DNA of 64,000 nucleotides from Methanomassiliicoccales archaeon (GCA_028682895.1 JAJRAK010000001.1:1-64000), one strand, 5' to 3'; positions 24,692 to 33,686 are shown, counted from the stretch's first letter. The notes: a model not told the origin generated them from the letters alone. Numbers and translations: made by a program.

Positions 24692-25737
24692 AGACGCCGG
24701 CCCAGCTCGCAGTACAACCGATAGGCGCTCTCCAGCTGGAACCTTTCAACGTACTCGTCCTTGCTATGGGCCATGTTCGGGCTTCCTGGACCGCAGACGG
24801 TCACCAGCGGGTTGACCGCCGAGTATATGGCCGCCTCGGTGGCGTAAGGTACGGAGATAAGCTCTCCAGACCCCGCGTCCAATAACTCCCTTATCAGCTT
24901 CGTGTCCGGCGAGGTCTCGAAAGCTGGCAGCTCGTACTGCATGACGATGTCGTACTCCGCATCGCCCAGCGTGTGCATTATCTGCTCGCGCACCTCCCTG
25001 GCGGTGAGCGGGTAAGGGAAGCGGGCGTTCAGCTGCGCATCGCACCTTTCCGGCACGATGTTGTTGCGCGTCCCGCCCTTGATGGTCGAGACCACGAGCG
25101 TGAGGTCGTCCGTCGGACCGGAAGGCACCGTGAGCATAGGGCTCAGACGGTCCAGCAGGCGGGCCATGCGGATGATGGCGTTATCGCCGTTCCATGGCAT
25201 GCTGGCATGCGCGGCCGTCCCGTGGGCCGTGAGCGTAAGCCTGGAAATCCCCTTCTCCTTCCAGGCCACCTTCAGGTCGGTCGGCTCCCCTACCAGGACC
25301 GCGCTTGCATGCTGGACCTCCGGGCGCTTGACCAGAAAGTCGGCCCCGGTCATGAGCTCCTCCTCGTCAGTGGTGATCAGGATGCAGAACGGCACGTCCT
25401 CCTCCAACAGCGTGCGGGCGGCGGAGAGCATGGCAGCGGCCCCGCCCTTCATGTCCGCCGCTCCCAGGCCGTAGATGCGGCCCGCCTCCACCTCACCGTC
25501 CTCCCTGGTCCAGTCCTCTCCGACCGGCACGGTGTCGATGTGTGCCGAGAAAGCTATCCCGCCCTCTCCATGGGACGCCACCAGGGCCGGGCTCTCGCGC
25601 ACTCCGCCGACGCTGATGTCCAGCCCCATCTCCTGCAACTTGCCCAGCACCAGTTCGAAGAGCTCGTGCTTACCTTCGTTGGTATCGCTGCGGACGCGCA
25701 GCATCTCGATGAGGTTACGGACGAGCTCCTTTGCCAT
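24682..25737 (-). CDS. M20-family metallopeptidase/deacylase (ArgE/DapE type)
   Basis: A 351-residue zinc enzyme. Metal ligands are visible in AFSAHIDTVPVG (His, Asp), GLGAADMKGG (Asp), TTDEEELMTG (catalytic Glu-Glu), VGEPTD (Asp/Glu) and PNMAHSKDEYV (last His). A dimerisation domain (about 165-270) includes the H-G-T-A-A-H-A-S substrate motif. It could be a succinyl-diaminopimelate or acetylornithine-type deacylase or a general aminoacylase. It lies 3 nt downstream of gcvT and probably in the same operon. Confidence 0.85.
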   Translation of the reverse strand: MAKELVRNLIEMLRVRSDTNEGKHELFELVLGKLQEMGLDISVGGVRESPALVASHGEGGIAFSAHIDTVPVGEDWTREDGEVEAGRIYGLGAADMKGGAAAMLSAARTLLEEDVPFCILITTDEEELMTGADFLVKRPEVQHASAVLVGEPTDLKVAWKEKGISRLTLTAHGTAAHASMPWNGDNAIIRMARLLDRLSPMLTVPSGPTDDLTLVVSTIKGGTRNNIVPERCDAQLNARFPYPLTAREVREQIMHTLGDAEYDIVMQYELPAFETSPDTKLIRELLDAGSGELISVPYATEAAIYSAVNPLVTVCGPGSPNMAHSKDEYVERFQLESAYRLYCELGRRLHG

Positions 25738-25740
25738 GGT

Positions 25741-26850
25741 TCACTTCCTGTAGAAGGGGATATCCACTACCTTGGCCGGCACCGGCTCTCCCCTTATTGA
25801 AATAGCTAGCTCCGTCCCGGGGGAAGCGAGCCTCTGCGGCACGTATCCCAGGGCCACGCCTATGCGCAGGCAGGGCGACATGTTGCCGCTGGTGACCTTG
25901 CCCACGACCTTTCCCTTGTGCACGATGTCGTACCCATGGCGGGGAACGCCCTTCTCCAACAGCTCCATCCCCACCAGCACGTCGTAGGGCCGCTCGCGCT
26001 GCAATACTAGTATGTCCCTGCCGATGAAGGGATGGTCCATCTTGACCACCCACGGAGGCCCGGTCTGCAATGAGGTCTGGCGTCCGTCGAAGTCCGTTCC
26101 CGACAGAAGATAGCCCATCTCCAGGCGCAAGGTGTCCCGGGCACCGAGGCCGATCGGTCTCGTGCGCTTGTCCTGCAACAGCCTCTTCCACAGCCAAGGC
26201 GCGTCCTTGTCCTCCACGAGCACCTCGAAGCCGTCCTCGCCGGTGTAGCCCGTCCTCGCTATGTAGCAACCCACTCCTTGGCCCGACCGGGGCAGGATGT
26301 CCTGCATGAAGTGAGAATCATTACCGGACAGGAAGGCGAACGCTCCCTGGAACCTTTTCAACGCCGATAGGTCGATGGAGCAGACGCTCTGTAATATCTC
26401 CTGAGCCAGCGGTCCCTGCACCGCGATGCAGGCCAGCCTGGTGGACAGGTCGACTACGTCCAATCCATTCGTCCGCTCCTTCACCCACTCCCGGACGCGG
26501 TCCACGTTGGAGGCGTTCGGGACCATGAGGTACTGCCCCTGTGCGATATGGTAGGTGATGATGTCATCAATGATCTGCCCGTCGGTGCTCAACAGATGAC
26601 CGTAAACGCCCTTGCCGACCGGGGCCTTGCTGATAGGGTTGGTGATGATGTTGTCCAGCTGCTTCGCGGCATCCGGGCCGCGGATCAGCAGGTCGCCCAT
26701 ATGCGAGACGTCGAAAAGCCCGCACTGTCCGCGCACATGGAGATGCTCCTCTATGATGCCGGAATATTGGATGGGCATCTCCCATCCGGCGAACTCGACC
26801 ATCCGGGCCCCCAAGGCCAGGTGCTCGCTGTACAACGGTGTCCTCTTCAT
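25741..26850 (-). CDS. gcvT: Aminomethyltransferase (glycine cleavage T protein)
   Basis: A 369-residue folate-binding T protein that moves the methylene group from the lipoyl H protein to tetrahydrofolate or tetrahydromethanopterin. It begins TPLYSEHLALGARMVEFAGWEMP; YTGEDGFEV and GLGARDTLRLEMGY are the folate-binding and active-site segments. No H, P or L protein gene is adjacent; instead it lies between cdc6 and the M20 peptidase, so the rest of the complex must be elsewhere or absent. Confidence 0.92.
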   Translation of the reverse strand: MKRTPLYSEHLALGARMVEFAGWEMPIQYSGIIEEHLHVRGQCGLFDVSHMGDLLIRGPDAAKQLDNIITNPISKAPVGKGVYGHLLSTDGQIIDDIITYHIAQGQYLMVPNASNVDRVREWVKERTNGLDVVDLSTRLACIAVQGPLAQEILQSVCSIDLSALKRFQGAFAFLSGNDSHFMQDILPRSGQGVGCYIARTGYTGEDGFEVLVEDKDAPWLWKRLLQDKRTRPIGLGARDTLRLEMGYLLSGTDFDGRQTSLQTGPPWVVKMDHPFIGRDILVLQRERPYDVLVGMELLEKGVPRHGYDIVHKGKVVGKVTSGNMSPCLRIGVALGYVPQRLASPGTELAISIRGEPVPAKVVDIPFYRK

Positions 26851-26894
26851 AGGTTCACCTCACAGATGGTGGGCAAATTATCAAAACCTTTCCG

Positions 26895-28043
26895 TCAGCC
26901 GCCCAGGCTCTCCTCGAGCCTGGCACGTACCACCTTGGCCGGGACGTCTGGCAGTGATATGAACGTTGTGCGTCCGCCGGTCTCCTCGTTGGCGACGCGT
27001 GTTCCTACCAGCCCCTGATTGGTGAGGTCCTGCAGGTAGGACCAGAACATGGTGTGCCCCCTTGCCTTCTCTCCATACTCCTCGGTCACCAGCTTGTAGG
27101 CCGACTCCGCCTCTGGGGTGCGCACGTACGCCTGGTCCTTGATGCTGCGGGCCACGGCCAGGAGCACCATCTTATGCTGCTTGTCCAGGTCCTCTATCTT
27201 GCTCTCCGTCACCACCGAGTACGTAAGGGCCTTGGCCCCCCGCACGTTCTCCGGGGTGAGATGCTCGGAACCCTCTTCCTCTGCCAGCATGCCCGCCTTG
27301 TCCAGCAGTTCGATGGCGAATCGGGCGTCGCCGAACTCTGAAGCGATGTCGGCCATCAGGTCCAGCGAGTCCTGTCTCACAACACCGGGATGATAGGCAA
27401 GGTCGGCGCGCACCTTCAGTATGTCGACCAGGTCCCGCACGTCGTACTTGTCAAAGCGGATGGCGTTAGCTCTCCGGAACGTAGACGACGAAGCGGCATC
27501 CAGCATGTCCAGGACGTTCTTCTGCGATATCATGATCACGGACATGGAAGGGCGGCCGCCGATGACCTCCTCGTCAAAACGGGTCAGTTGATAGATAAGA
27601 TCGGCCGCGCCCTTGGATAGCAACACGTCCGCCTCGTCCAGTACGACGACGAGATGCATCTTCCTCTTCTCTATGTGCTTGCGTATGGACCGGAGCATCT
27701 CCTCCGTGGAGAACCCCCGGTCAGGGAAGTTCTCGTCGAAGTGCATGACGATGCGGCGCAGTACCGCCACCTCGGTGGAGCGTTGGCGGCAGTTCACGAT
27801 GATATAGTCCATGGTCCGCCCCTTCTCCTGAGCGGCCTTCATCAGGTCCAGGCAGAAACGTTTGGACGTTGCGGTCTTGCCGGTCCCCACGCTGCCGATC
27901 ATGAACGCCGTCTGGGCCATCGTCCCGTCCAGGACCGGGCGGAAGATCATCCCCAAACGTTCCAGCTGCGCCTCGCGGTGGCACAGTTTGTCAGGCACGT
28001 AATCGAACGAGAGCTTTGATTGGTCCTTGAACAGGTGGGGCAT
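26895..28043 (-). CDS. cdc6: Cdc6/Orc1 origin-recognition protein
   Basis: A 382-residue AAA+ initiator. Walker A is GSVGTGKTATSK (about 47-58), Walker B VVVLDEADVL (about 130-140), sensor 1 VIMISQKN; a C-terminal winged helix (about 300-382) contacts origin DNA. The N-terminal KLSFDYVPDKLCHREAQLERL is typical. Archaeal cdc6 genes often lie beside an origin, but here the gene is the second of an operon (9 nt after the Nif3-like gene) and I found no convincing ORB repeats nearby. Confidence 0.93.
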   Translation of the reverse strand: MPHLFKDQSKLSFDYVPDKLCHREAQLERLGMIFRPVLDGTMAQTAFMIGSVGTGKTATSKRFCLDLMKAAQEKGRTMDYIIVNCRQRSTEVAVLRRIVMHFDENFPDRGFSTEEMLRSIRKHIEKRKMHLVVVLDEADVLLSKGAADLIYQLTRFDEEVIGGRPSMSVIMISQKNVLDMLDAASSSTFRRANAIRFDKYDVRDLVDILKVRADLAYHPGVVRQDSLDLMADIASEFGDARFAIELLDKAGMLAEEEGSEHLTPENVRGAKALTYSVVTESKIEDLDKQHKMVLLAVARSIKDQAYVRTPEAESAYKLVTEEYGEKARGHTMFWSYLQDLTNQGLVGTRVANEETGGRTTFISLPDVPAKVVRARLEESLGG

Positions 28044-28052
28044 GTGAATCTA

Positions 28053-28502
28053 CTACATCCTTTTGGCTCGTATCAGTCCGGAGCAGGGGGTGATCCGCAG
28101 GCCCTTCTCTTCCGATCTATCGGCCAGCAGGTTGATGCCCAGGGAGTCAGTTGCCATATGGCCGGCGATGACCACGTTGAGGTGTTGATCCCTCGCCACT
28201 TCGAGATGTCCCTCGGGTATGTGCATGAACACCACGGTCCCCACTCCAGCGTCGGCGAACTTCTCGTACATCTTCTTGGGCCCGGCCGTCCCGCCGGTCA
28301 TCTCGAGCACGATCTCGCCCGCCCGACGCTTCCTATCCCCCACATATACGTCAGGGGGGTTATTATTGCTGGCGGCATGCCGGTACTCGGGGAGCACCAT
28401 GAGCATCCGGACGACATCCTCCACCCGCTTCGGCCGGACCTCATCGACCAGGTCGTTCAGGAAACGGTCTGCCAGATCATCCGTCACGGGATGAAGGTTC
28501 AT
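28053..28502 (-). CDS. Nif3-like protein of unknown function
   Basis: A 149-residue soluble protein. GAGEIVLEMTGGTAGPKKMYEKF-like spacing and GTVVFMHIPEGHLEVARDQ, then NVVIAGHMATDSLGIN, resemble the Nif3/DUF34 fold, whose members bind divalent metals through scattered His/Asp/Glu residues. It is shorter than full Nif3. It starts the operon with cdc6, gcvT and the peptidase; AATTTATGA at about 28524-28532 fits a nearly leaderless promoter. Confidence 0.65.
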   Translation of the reverse strand: MNLHPVTDDLADRFLNDLVDEVRPKRVEDVVRMLMVLPEYRHAASNNNPPDVYVGDRKRRAGEIVLEMTGGTAGPKKMYEKFADAGVGTVVFMHIPEGHLEVARDQHLNVVIAGHMATDSLGINLLADRSEEKGLRITPCSGLIRAKRM

Positions 28503-28565
28503 CGGTACGACAAAAGGGACGCATCATAAATTGATTTCTCCGTTAAAAAGATGGCTTCACCCCGG

Positions 28566-28575
28566 AAAAATAAAA
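28566..28575 (-). terminator. T-rich terminator of the L1-L10-L12 operon
   Basis: On the minus strand TTTTATTTTT follows the L12 stop by about 65 nt, within the 139-nt gap to the Nif3-like gene. This is the oligo-T type archaeal termination signal. Confidence 0.5.
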
Positions 28576-28641
28576 TGATGAAATTTTAAGGGGTTTGAAA
28601 GACCTGGGAAGGCTCGGTGGAACCGGCCCTTTCTGGCCTTT

Positions 28642-28950
28642 TTAGCCGAACAGAGCGGAGAGACCGGCGGCGGCCTCTTCCTCGGTTACAGCCTCTTCCT
28701 TAGGCTCTTCCTTGGCCGGAGCAGCGGCAGCACCGGCGGAAACCGGGGCGGCAGCAGCGGCAGGGGCGGCAGCAACCATCGCGGAGGCGATAGCCTCATC
28801 GATGTTGACACCCTCCAGGGAAGCGGTCAAGGCCTTTATCCTAGCTGCATCCGGCTCAACACCGGCGCTCTTCAGGATTGTGGCTACCGCGTCCTCGGAC
28901 ACCTGCTTTCCAGCGGCGTGAAGGACCAAAGCGCTGTATATGTATTCCAT
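28642..28950 (-). CDS. rpl12: Ribosomal protein P1/L12e (stalk)
   Basis: A 102-residue archaeal stalk protein. The N-terminal helical dimer domain ([20 protein letters not shown]) is followed by an Ala/Pro/Glu-rich hinge and the acidic tail ending [10 protein letters not shown] that recruits translation GTPases. It is the third gene of the L1-L10-L12 operon, 12 nt after L10. Confidence 0.96.
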   Translation of the reverse strand: MEYIYSALVLHAAGKQVSEDAVATILKSAGVEPDAARIKALTASLEGVNIDEAIASAMVAAAPAAAAAPVSAGAAAAPAKEEPKEEAVTEEEAAAGLSALFG

Positions 28951-28962
28951 TTCCTTACCTCC

Positions 28963-29958
28963 TCAATCAAATAGGGAGCTTAGGCCAGCAGCGGCGTCTT
29001 CCTCGCTGACCTTCTCCTCTTCTACTTCTTTCTTCTTAGCCTCGACGGCCTTGGGCTCGTTCACTGGGGCCACGTGTACCGCGGCCTTCTTGCTCTTTAT
29101 TTTATCGTCTTCAAGACCAGTGATCGAAGCCAAAGTCATCATCTGCGCGTCCGCCTTGGCCAGGATAGCTCCGATGCTGTCCTTGGTGGGGAACACGCTA
29201 GCCACGCTCAAAGCCATCGCTTCGCGATAGGCCTTTGATAGCAAGGGCGTGACAGTCTGAGGCGTAACATAAGCTATAGACAAGCTCAAGCCTAGGGCAT
29301 TCCTGGCGGCCAGACCAATCATGTTGGTGTAGTGGTCCGCAGGTACGTTCAGGACATCCTTCCCGTATATCACACCGTCCTCGAAGACGGCGCGAAGGTC
29401 CATACCCACGATCATGGGCAGGATCTCCAGCTTGGCAAGGACCTTAGCGACCTCATCAGGGACTGGCTCGCCCTTGGGGACGAGGACCTTGTCCTTCTTG
29501 ATGATGATCTTCCCCGCCTCTATTGCTGCGGGGATCCCTGCCTTCTGCAGCTCTCCGATGATGGGGCCGGGCTTGAAGGGGGTATCCCCTGCCTTCACCA
29601 TGATGTCCTCCGGCGCTATGTCTCCGGTCTTTGCCGGTGCCGGGGTCTTAGTGCCCTCCATCTGGCGGAATAGCTTGAACGGGTTGATGTTCGACGTAAC
29701 GATCGCGCACTGTCCGTCTATGATCGGCCTCAGCTGTTCCAGGCCCGGTTTCTGTTTGGCGGCCTCGGTGATCGCCAGGTCCATCAAGGTGTTCCTGGTC
29801 ATGTTCACGTGGGCCTTGCCGCGCAGTCCGGCGCGCATGGAGATCATCTGAGCAGCGGGTATGCCGTGCAGATCGACTATGCCGACAACATGGCTGTGGA
29901 CCATATTGTCCACGAGCTCCTGGACCATGTCCTTTTTCCATTTCGCTACATGTGCCAT
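28963..29958 (-). CDS. rpl10: Ribosomal protein uL10 (P0)
   Basis: The stalk base protein of 331 residues. The rRNA-binding domain (about 1-105, KKDMVQELVDNMVHSHVVGIVDLHGIPAAQM) and the archaeal insertion (about 110-180) are followed by helices that bind L12 dimers, and a terminal AAAGLSSLFD matching the L12 tail. Length is as expected for euryarchaea. Confidence 0.95.
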   Translation of the reverse strand: MAHVAKWKKDMVQELVDNMVHSHVVGIVDLHGIPAAQMISMRAGLRGKAHVNMTRNTLMDLAITEAAKQKPGLEQLRPIIDGQCAIVTSNINPFKLFRQMEGTKTPAPAKTGDIAPEDIMVKAGDTPFKPGPIIGELQKAGIPAAIEAGKIIIKKDKVLVPKGEPVPDEVAKVLAKLEILPMIVGMDLRAVFEDGVIYGKDVLNVPADHYTNMIGLAARNALGLSLSIAYVTPQTVTPLLSKAYREAMALSVASVFPTKDSIGAILAKADAQMMTLASITGLEDDKIKSKKAAVHVAPVNEPKAVEAKKKEVEEEKVSEEDAAAGLSSLFD

Positions 29959-29971
29959 GCTTGGAACCTCC

Positions 29972-30610
29972 TCAAATCACCTTTTCGGAGGGTCCCATGG
30001 TGGTCTTCACGTATGCGGACCGGATGTTCATGGTGCCCTTTTCGAGCTTCAACCCCAATCTCTTGAAGATCAGCTCGATGTTGTCAGCTATGTCCTCTGG
30101 CGTCATGTCCGATGTCCCGACGGCGGTGTGGAACGTCAATCTGTCCCTGCTCCTGACCGGAACCGACTTGCGCAGGTTATCGATCATGGGCTTGGGGTCC
30201 GCTCCCGGGGGGATGGGCTTGGGCATCTTACCGCGGGGACCTAGTACGATACCCAGTCTCTTACCGATAGTGGGCATCAACGGGGCTTCCGCGATGAAAT
30301 ACTCAAACTCGTTCGCCATCTTCTTGGCCAGTTTCTTGTCATCGGCTATGGTGCCGAGCTCATCCACGGACACGACCCTGTCGGCCACGTCCTTGGCTTT
30401 GAGCAACATTTCACCACTGCATATGACACAGACCTTGATCGGCTTTCCCCGACCGTGCGGCAGAATGATGTCCTCCTGTATCCTGTTCTTAGGTATGGAC
30501 ATATCCACATCCTTCAGGTTGATGGACAGGTCGACCGTTTGCATAAAATTGCGCTTTGGAGAGTGCTCCAAGGCTTTCTTAACGGCCGTAACGGTTGCTT
30601 TTTCTGCCAA
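29972..30610 (-). CDS. rpl1: Ribosomal protein uL1
   Basis: 212 residues, with RNFMQTVDLSINLKDVDMSIPKNR near the start and LGPRGKMPKP in the second domain. The start is TTG (30610) with a strong GGAGGGA 5 nt upstream. L1 often represses its own operon in archaea; a stable hairpin lies immediately before the ribosome binding site and is a candidate control element. Confidence 0.94.
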   Translation of the reverse strand: MAEKATVTAVKKALEHSPKRNFMQTVDLSINLKDVDMSIPKNRIQEDIILPHGRGKPIKVCVICSGEMLLKAKDVADRVVSVDELGTIADDKKLAKKMANEFEYFIAEAPLMPTIGKRLGIVLGPRGKMPKPIPPGADPKPMIDNLRKSVPVRSRDRLTFHTAVGTSDMTPEDIADNIELIFKRLGLKLEKGTMNIRSAYVKTTMGPSEKVI

Positions 30611-30621
30611 TTTTATCCCTC

Positions 30622-30658
30622 CTGTAGTTCTAACGAACCCTTGCGGGATCTCCTACAG
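30622..30658 (-). promoter_or_regulatory. Leader hairpin before L1-L10-L12 operon
   Basis: In the RNA, CTGTAG (30653-30658) pairs with CTACAG (30622-30627) around a CCC-GCAA-GGG inner helix. The 3' arm abuts the GGAGGGA ribosome binding site of rpl1, and transcription should begin about 10-20 nt upstream from a CTTTATAAA box (about 30690-30698). Position suggests L1 autoregulation; the L1 binding consensus cannot be confirmed by eye. Confidence 0.5.
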
Positions 30659-30706
30659 TTTGGTAGGCCCCCTAATCACCCTACTGTTTATAAAGATATC
30701 GTGTAG

Positions 30707-30719
30707 AAAAGAAAAAAAA
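30707..30719 (-). terminator. Oligo-T terminator after rpl11
   Basis: TTTTTTTTCTTTT on the minus strand, 20 nt after the L11 stop and just before the TATA box of the L1 operon. Confidence 0.6.
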
Positions 30720-30738
30720 TGTTGGACTGGAAGGGGTT

Positions 30739-31218
30739 TCACTCTTTCAGCTTGGCGTCCCAGTTGCCGGTCTTGAGCTCCTTCTGGGCGTCCTTGGCGT
30801 CCATGCCTTCCACGGTTATGCCGCAGGAGACGCAGGTGCCTAGAACTTCCAATACCCGGGCCTTCACGTCCCCGCCGGTTAAGGAGTCCTGCTTCATGTG
30901 GGCGATCTTGACCGCCTGCTGTATGGTGATGTTGCCGACCTTGCCCGCCTTAGGCGCGCCCGCGCCCTTCTCGATCCCTAGCTCTTTGAAGAGCAGGGCG
31001 GAGGTGGGAGGGGTACCGACCTTGATCTCGAAGGTCTTGGTCTTCTGGTCTATGATGACCTTGACCGGGACCTTCATGCCGACGAATCCCCTGGTCTTCT
31101 CGTTGATCGCGCCTACGACTTGGACAACGTTGATGCCCGTCGGGCCCAATGCGGGTCCTAGCGGCGGGCCTGGGGTGGCCTTGCCGCCATCCACTAACAC
31201 TTCGATAGTCTCTACCAT
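30739..31218 (-). CDS. rpl11: Ribosomal protein uL11
   Basis: 159 residues with GGKATPGPPLGPALGPTGINV near the start (L11 loop binding the GTPase centre rRNA) and a C-terminal rRNA-binding domain. Follows spt5 by 4 nt; the conserved archaeal order secE-spt5-rpl11 is kept. Confidence 0.96.
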   Translation of the reverse strand: MVETIEVLVDGGKATPGPPLGPALGPTGINVVQVVGAINEKTRGFVGMKVPVKVIIDQKTKTFEIKVGTPPTSALLFKELGIEKGAGAPKAGKVGNITIQQAVKIAHMKQDSLTGGDVKARVLEVLGTCVSCGITVEGMDAKDAQKELKTGNWDAKLKE

Positions 31219-31222
31219 TTTA

Positions 31223-32092
31223 TCATCTCTCCTTCTCGAGGACCCTCACGCTGTCCCCGCGGACGGTGACAGGGATGGGCACGGTGGCCTCGAAAAGCTC
31301 GACCGTGATCTCTTCCTTGCTCTCGTCGATCTTCTGGACCCTGGCCTTCTCGCCCTTGAAGGGGCCTGCGACCAGTTCTACCACGTCGCCTTCCGATATT
31401 CCAGATACCAGGGGCTTAGGGGTCAGGAAATGCTCTATCTCCGTCAGCTTGGTCTCCCCCTCGACCAAACCCTTGGCCTTGCGGACGCCCCGGCAGGTCT
31501 CCCTGACCAGGTCAGTGTTCATCGCTTCCATGAACACATAGCCCTCTAGCTTTCCTGGGGCGAGCATGGCGAATATGCCCTTGTCGCCCCCGGTCTTCAC
31601 CTTTCCGGCCACGCCGTCCACTACGGCCCGCTCATGCCCTATGGAGGTCTTGAGTATCAGGATGGACTGCATGGTGTTGGCGAAGAACTCCAGGTTGCCG
31701 CACTCCATTCCCTCGGCGAAGACCTGCATCTTGATACGTACTTCATCGTCAAGGCGCGCCCCACGAGGGGACTCCGCTTCCAACGTGATCTCCTTGCCAC
31801 CCGTGCCTTCCATGTTGAACTCGATGTCGGGCTTGGTGAGCTTGGCGCTCTCCCACAGCTTACCAGCGGTATCGGATATGCTCACGTCCCATTCCGGGGA
31901 GTCCTCCGTACCGAGGGTTATGGTAAGCACTATGCGCACCTTGACCTTGTTCGCCTGGCGGGGCTTTAGGACGAGCTTCCAGACGGCGCGACTGCCGGCG
32001 GTGACTCTCTGGGCCTTGTTCTCACCCGTCAGGGTGATCGGACCGTTGCCGCTCGGAGTGAATAGAGCTGTTTCTTGATCGTTCATGTGCAA
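31223..32092 (-). CDS. spt5: Transcription elongation factor Spt5 with extra N-terminal domain
   Basis: The archaeal NusG/Spt5 processivity factor. Here it is 289 residues, about twice the usual ~150. The normal NGN domain starts at about residue 140 (MQSILILKTSIGHERAVVD) and the KOW domain lies at about 230-289 (EGDVVELVAGPFKGEKARVQKI). Residues about 1-135 form an additional beta-rich domain (VWKLVLKPRQANKVKVRIVLTI, WDVSISD, VRIKMQVFAEGMECGNLEFF) resembling an immunoglobulin-like/CARDB fold. It is in frame with no sign of a separate start, so it is a true fusion. Confidence 0.9.
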   Translation of the reverse strand: MHMNDQETALFTPSGNGPITLTGENKAQRVTAGSRAVWKLVLKPRQANKVKVRIVLTITLGTEDSPEWDVSISDTAGKLWESAKLTKPDIEFNMEGTGGKEITLEAESPRGARLDDEVRIKMQVFAEGMECGNLEFFANTMQSILILKTSIGHERAVVDGVAGKVKTGGDKGIFAMLAPGKLEGYVFMEAMNTDLVRETCRGVRKAKGLVEGETKLTEIEHFLTPKPLVSGISEGDVVELVAGPFKGEKARVQKIDESKEEITVELFEATVPIPVTVRGDSVRVLEKER

Positions 32093-32109
32093 CCCTCTGG
32101 ATATGAATA

Positions 32110-32337
32110 TTAAAGGCCGATGGCTCCCGGGACGTATTTTATTATCAGGTAGATGGCGAAACCGAGCCCGCCAATCAGCGTCAGGCCTAGACCTGCCAGC
32201 ATCAGCGTCTTGAGGTATTCATCATGCGTAGGCTTCCTGGCCATCTTGACGACACGGCCATACTTGCCTTTGCCGACCCTCTTGACCCGTTCCTCGATCC
32301 CCTTTTGGATCTCCCAGGATTTATCGACAATGTCCAT
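32110..32337 (-). CDS. secE: Protein translocase subunit SecE
   Basis: 75 residues; an amphipathic N-terminal helix (QKGIEERVKRVGKGKYGRVVKMARKP) and one membrane helix near the C-terminus, as in archaeal SecE/Sec61-gamma. It has its own TATA box (32371-32380) downstream of ftsZ and lies 17 nt before spt5. Confidence 0.92.
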   Translation of the reverse strand: MDIVDKSWEIQKGIEERVKRVGKGKYGRVVKMARKPTHDEYLKTLMLAGLGLTLIGGLGFAIYLIIKYVPGAIGL

Positions 32338-32370
32338 TTACATGCACTCTTGGATGTTGCCCTAATCCTT

Positions 32371-32380
32371 CCTTATAAAT
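32371..32380 (-). promoter_or_regulatory. TATA box for secE-spt5-rpl11
   Basis: ATTTATAAGG on the minus strand, centred about 38 bp before the secE ATG; a leader of about 12 nt is predicted. Confidence 0.55.
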
Positions 32381-32390
32381 AATCCTTTCT

Positions 32391-33494
32391 TTACTTGATG
32401 AAGTCGACCGACATGCCCCGGGGCACTGCGGACTCCTTCGGACCAAGTATGTACTTGGACTTGACTCCAGTGACGACAACCATCACCCTCATCTTGTTCT
32501 CCAGCGTGGGATCGACGGAAGCACCCCAGATGATCCTTGCGTTCGGATTCACCTTGGCCTGGATCATCTCGGCCACCTTCTCCGCCTCGCTGACGGTCAT
32601 GTCCTCGCCGCCGACGACGTTGATCAGGACGCCGTTGGCGCCGCTGATGTCCACATCGATGAGCGGTGAGTTTATCGCTTCGTTGATGGCCTGATCGACC
32701 TTATCATCATCGGCGCCCTCGCCCATGCCGATCATGGCCACCCCGCCGCCCTTCATGATGGTCTTAAGGTCATTGAAGTCCAGGTTGACCAGCCCGGGAC
32801 GGGTGATGAGCTCGGTGATGCCTTTGATGGCGCGCATCAGTACCTCGTCCGCCACCTTGAAGGCGGCGTTGATGGAGTAGCGCGGCACGAGCTCCAGCAG
32901 CTTGTCGTTAGGTATGACTATGACGGTATCGGCAACGGACCTGAGCCGTTCCATGCCCCACTCGGCGTTCTCGGCGCGAATGGAACCCTCGGCCTTGAAC
33001 GGGGAGGTGACGATGGCGATGGTGAGCGCCCCCATCTCCTTGGCCATCTGTGCGATGTACGGCGCGGAACCGGTACCGGTACCTCCACCGAGACCGGCGG
33101 TGACGAAGACGATATCAGCGCCCATCAGCAGCTTGCGAAGGTCCTCCTCGGCCTCCCTGGCGGCTTCTTCTCCGACCTGCGGGAGCGCTCCTGCACCCAG
33201 TCCCTTCGTGCTCCGGCGGCCCAGCAGGATCTTCTTATGGGCCCTGGTGATCAGAAGGTGCTGCGCGTCGGTGTTGACCGCGTACAGCTCGGCGTCCTTT
33301 ATGTCGGTCGCGTACAGCCTGTCCACGGTGTTGGACCCTCCGCCGCCGCATCCGATGATCTTGATGTTGGTCTTAAGGCCCATCAAGATCTTTTCCAGTT
33401 CCTCGTCCTCGGCGGAGACCGCCCTGAACGCAGGCACACTGGTTTCGTTCGCCGGACCGGCACGGGACATGGCGTCGCTGATGAATGATTTCAT
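32391..33494 (-). CDS. ftsZ1: Cell division protein FtsZ, FtsZ1 type (copy A)
   Basis: A tubulin-like GTPase of 367 residues. The GTP-binding loops are [20 protein letters not shown] and the tubulin signature [12 protein letters not shown]; catalytic T7 loop is [11 protein letters not shown]. Residues such as [20 protein letters not shown]-type and [16 protein letters not shown] match the haloarchaeal FtsZ1 group. The C-terminus ends SVDFIK, a short tail possibly binding SepF. It is followed by secE-spt5-rpl11, a conserved archaeal order. Promoter TGTTTTAACC at 33571-33580. Confidence 0.93.
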   Translation of the reverse strand: MKSFISDAMSRAGPANETSVPAFRAVSAEDEELEKILMGLKTNIKIIGCGGGGSNTVDRLYATDIKDAELYAVNTDAQHLLITRAHKKILLGRRSTKGLGAGALPQVGEEAAREAEEDLRKLLMGADIVFVTAGLGGGTGTGSAPYIAQMAKEMGALTIAIVTSPFKAEGSIRAENAEWGMERLRSVADTVIVIPNDKLLELVPRYSINAAFKVADEVLMRAIKGITELITRPGLVNLDFNDLKTIMKGGGVAMIGMGEGADDDKVDQAINEAINSPLIDVDISGANGVLINVVGGEDMTVSEAEKVAEMIQAKVNPNARIIWGASVDPTLENKMRVMVVVTGVKSKYILGPKESAVPRGMSVDFIK

Positions 33495-33570
33495 GAAAGG
33501 GCCTCTACGAGGGCCGAAGACCTTTGAGGCCCACGGCTACCGCTCGCTAAGGACGATGACGCGATGTAAC

Positions 33571-33580
33571 GGTTAAAACA
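33571..33580 (-). promoter_or_regulatory. TATA box for ftsZ1 copy A
   Basis: TGTTTTAACC on the minus strand, about 80 bp before the ATG at 33494, leaving a leader of about 55 nt. The rest of the 300-nt gap up to the XRE gene is very AT-rich. Confidence 0.35.
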
Positions 33581-33672
33581 TTTCGGTGCCAACAGCTCAT
33601 TAGAATATTTACTATTGAATATATGTAACAAGTAATAATTTTTACTGGCATTCAATTTTAATTTAGTAAACG

Positions 33673-33686
33673 ATTCCAATTGGAAT
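33673..33686. promoter_or_regulatory. Palindrome ATTCCAATTGGAAT
   Basis: A perfect 14-bp palindrome in the AT-rich gap between ftsZ1 copy A and the XRE gene, 30 bp before the first 21-bp repeat. Likely a protein-binding site; no known consensus is recognised. Confidence 0.45.

Noticed and set aside
28503-28641. Possible replication origin beside cdc6
   Set aside because: The gap before the Nif3-cdc6 operon is short and holds a T-rich terminator and a promoter. I saw no repeated ORB-type elements with the expected spacing.
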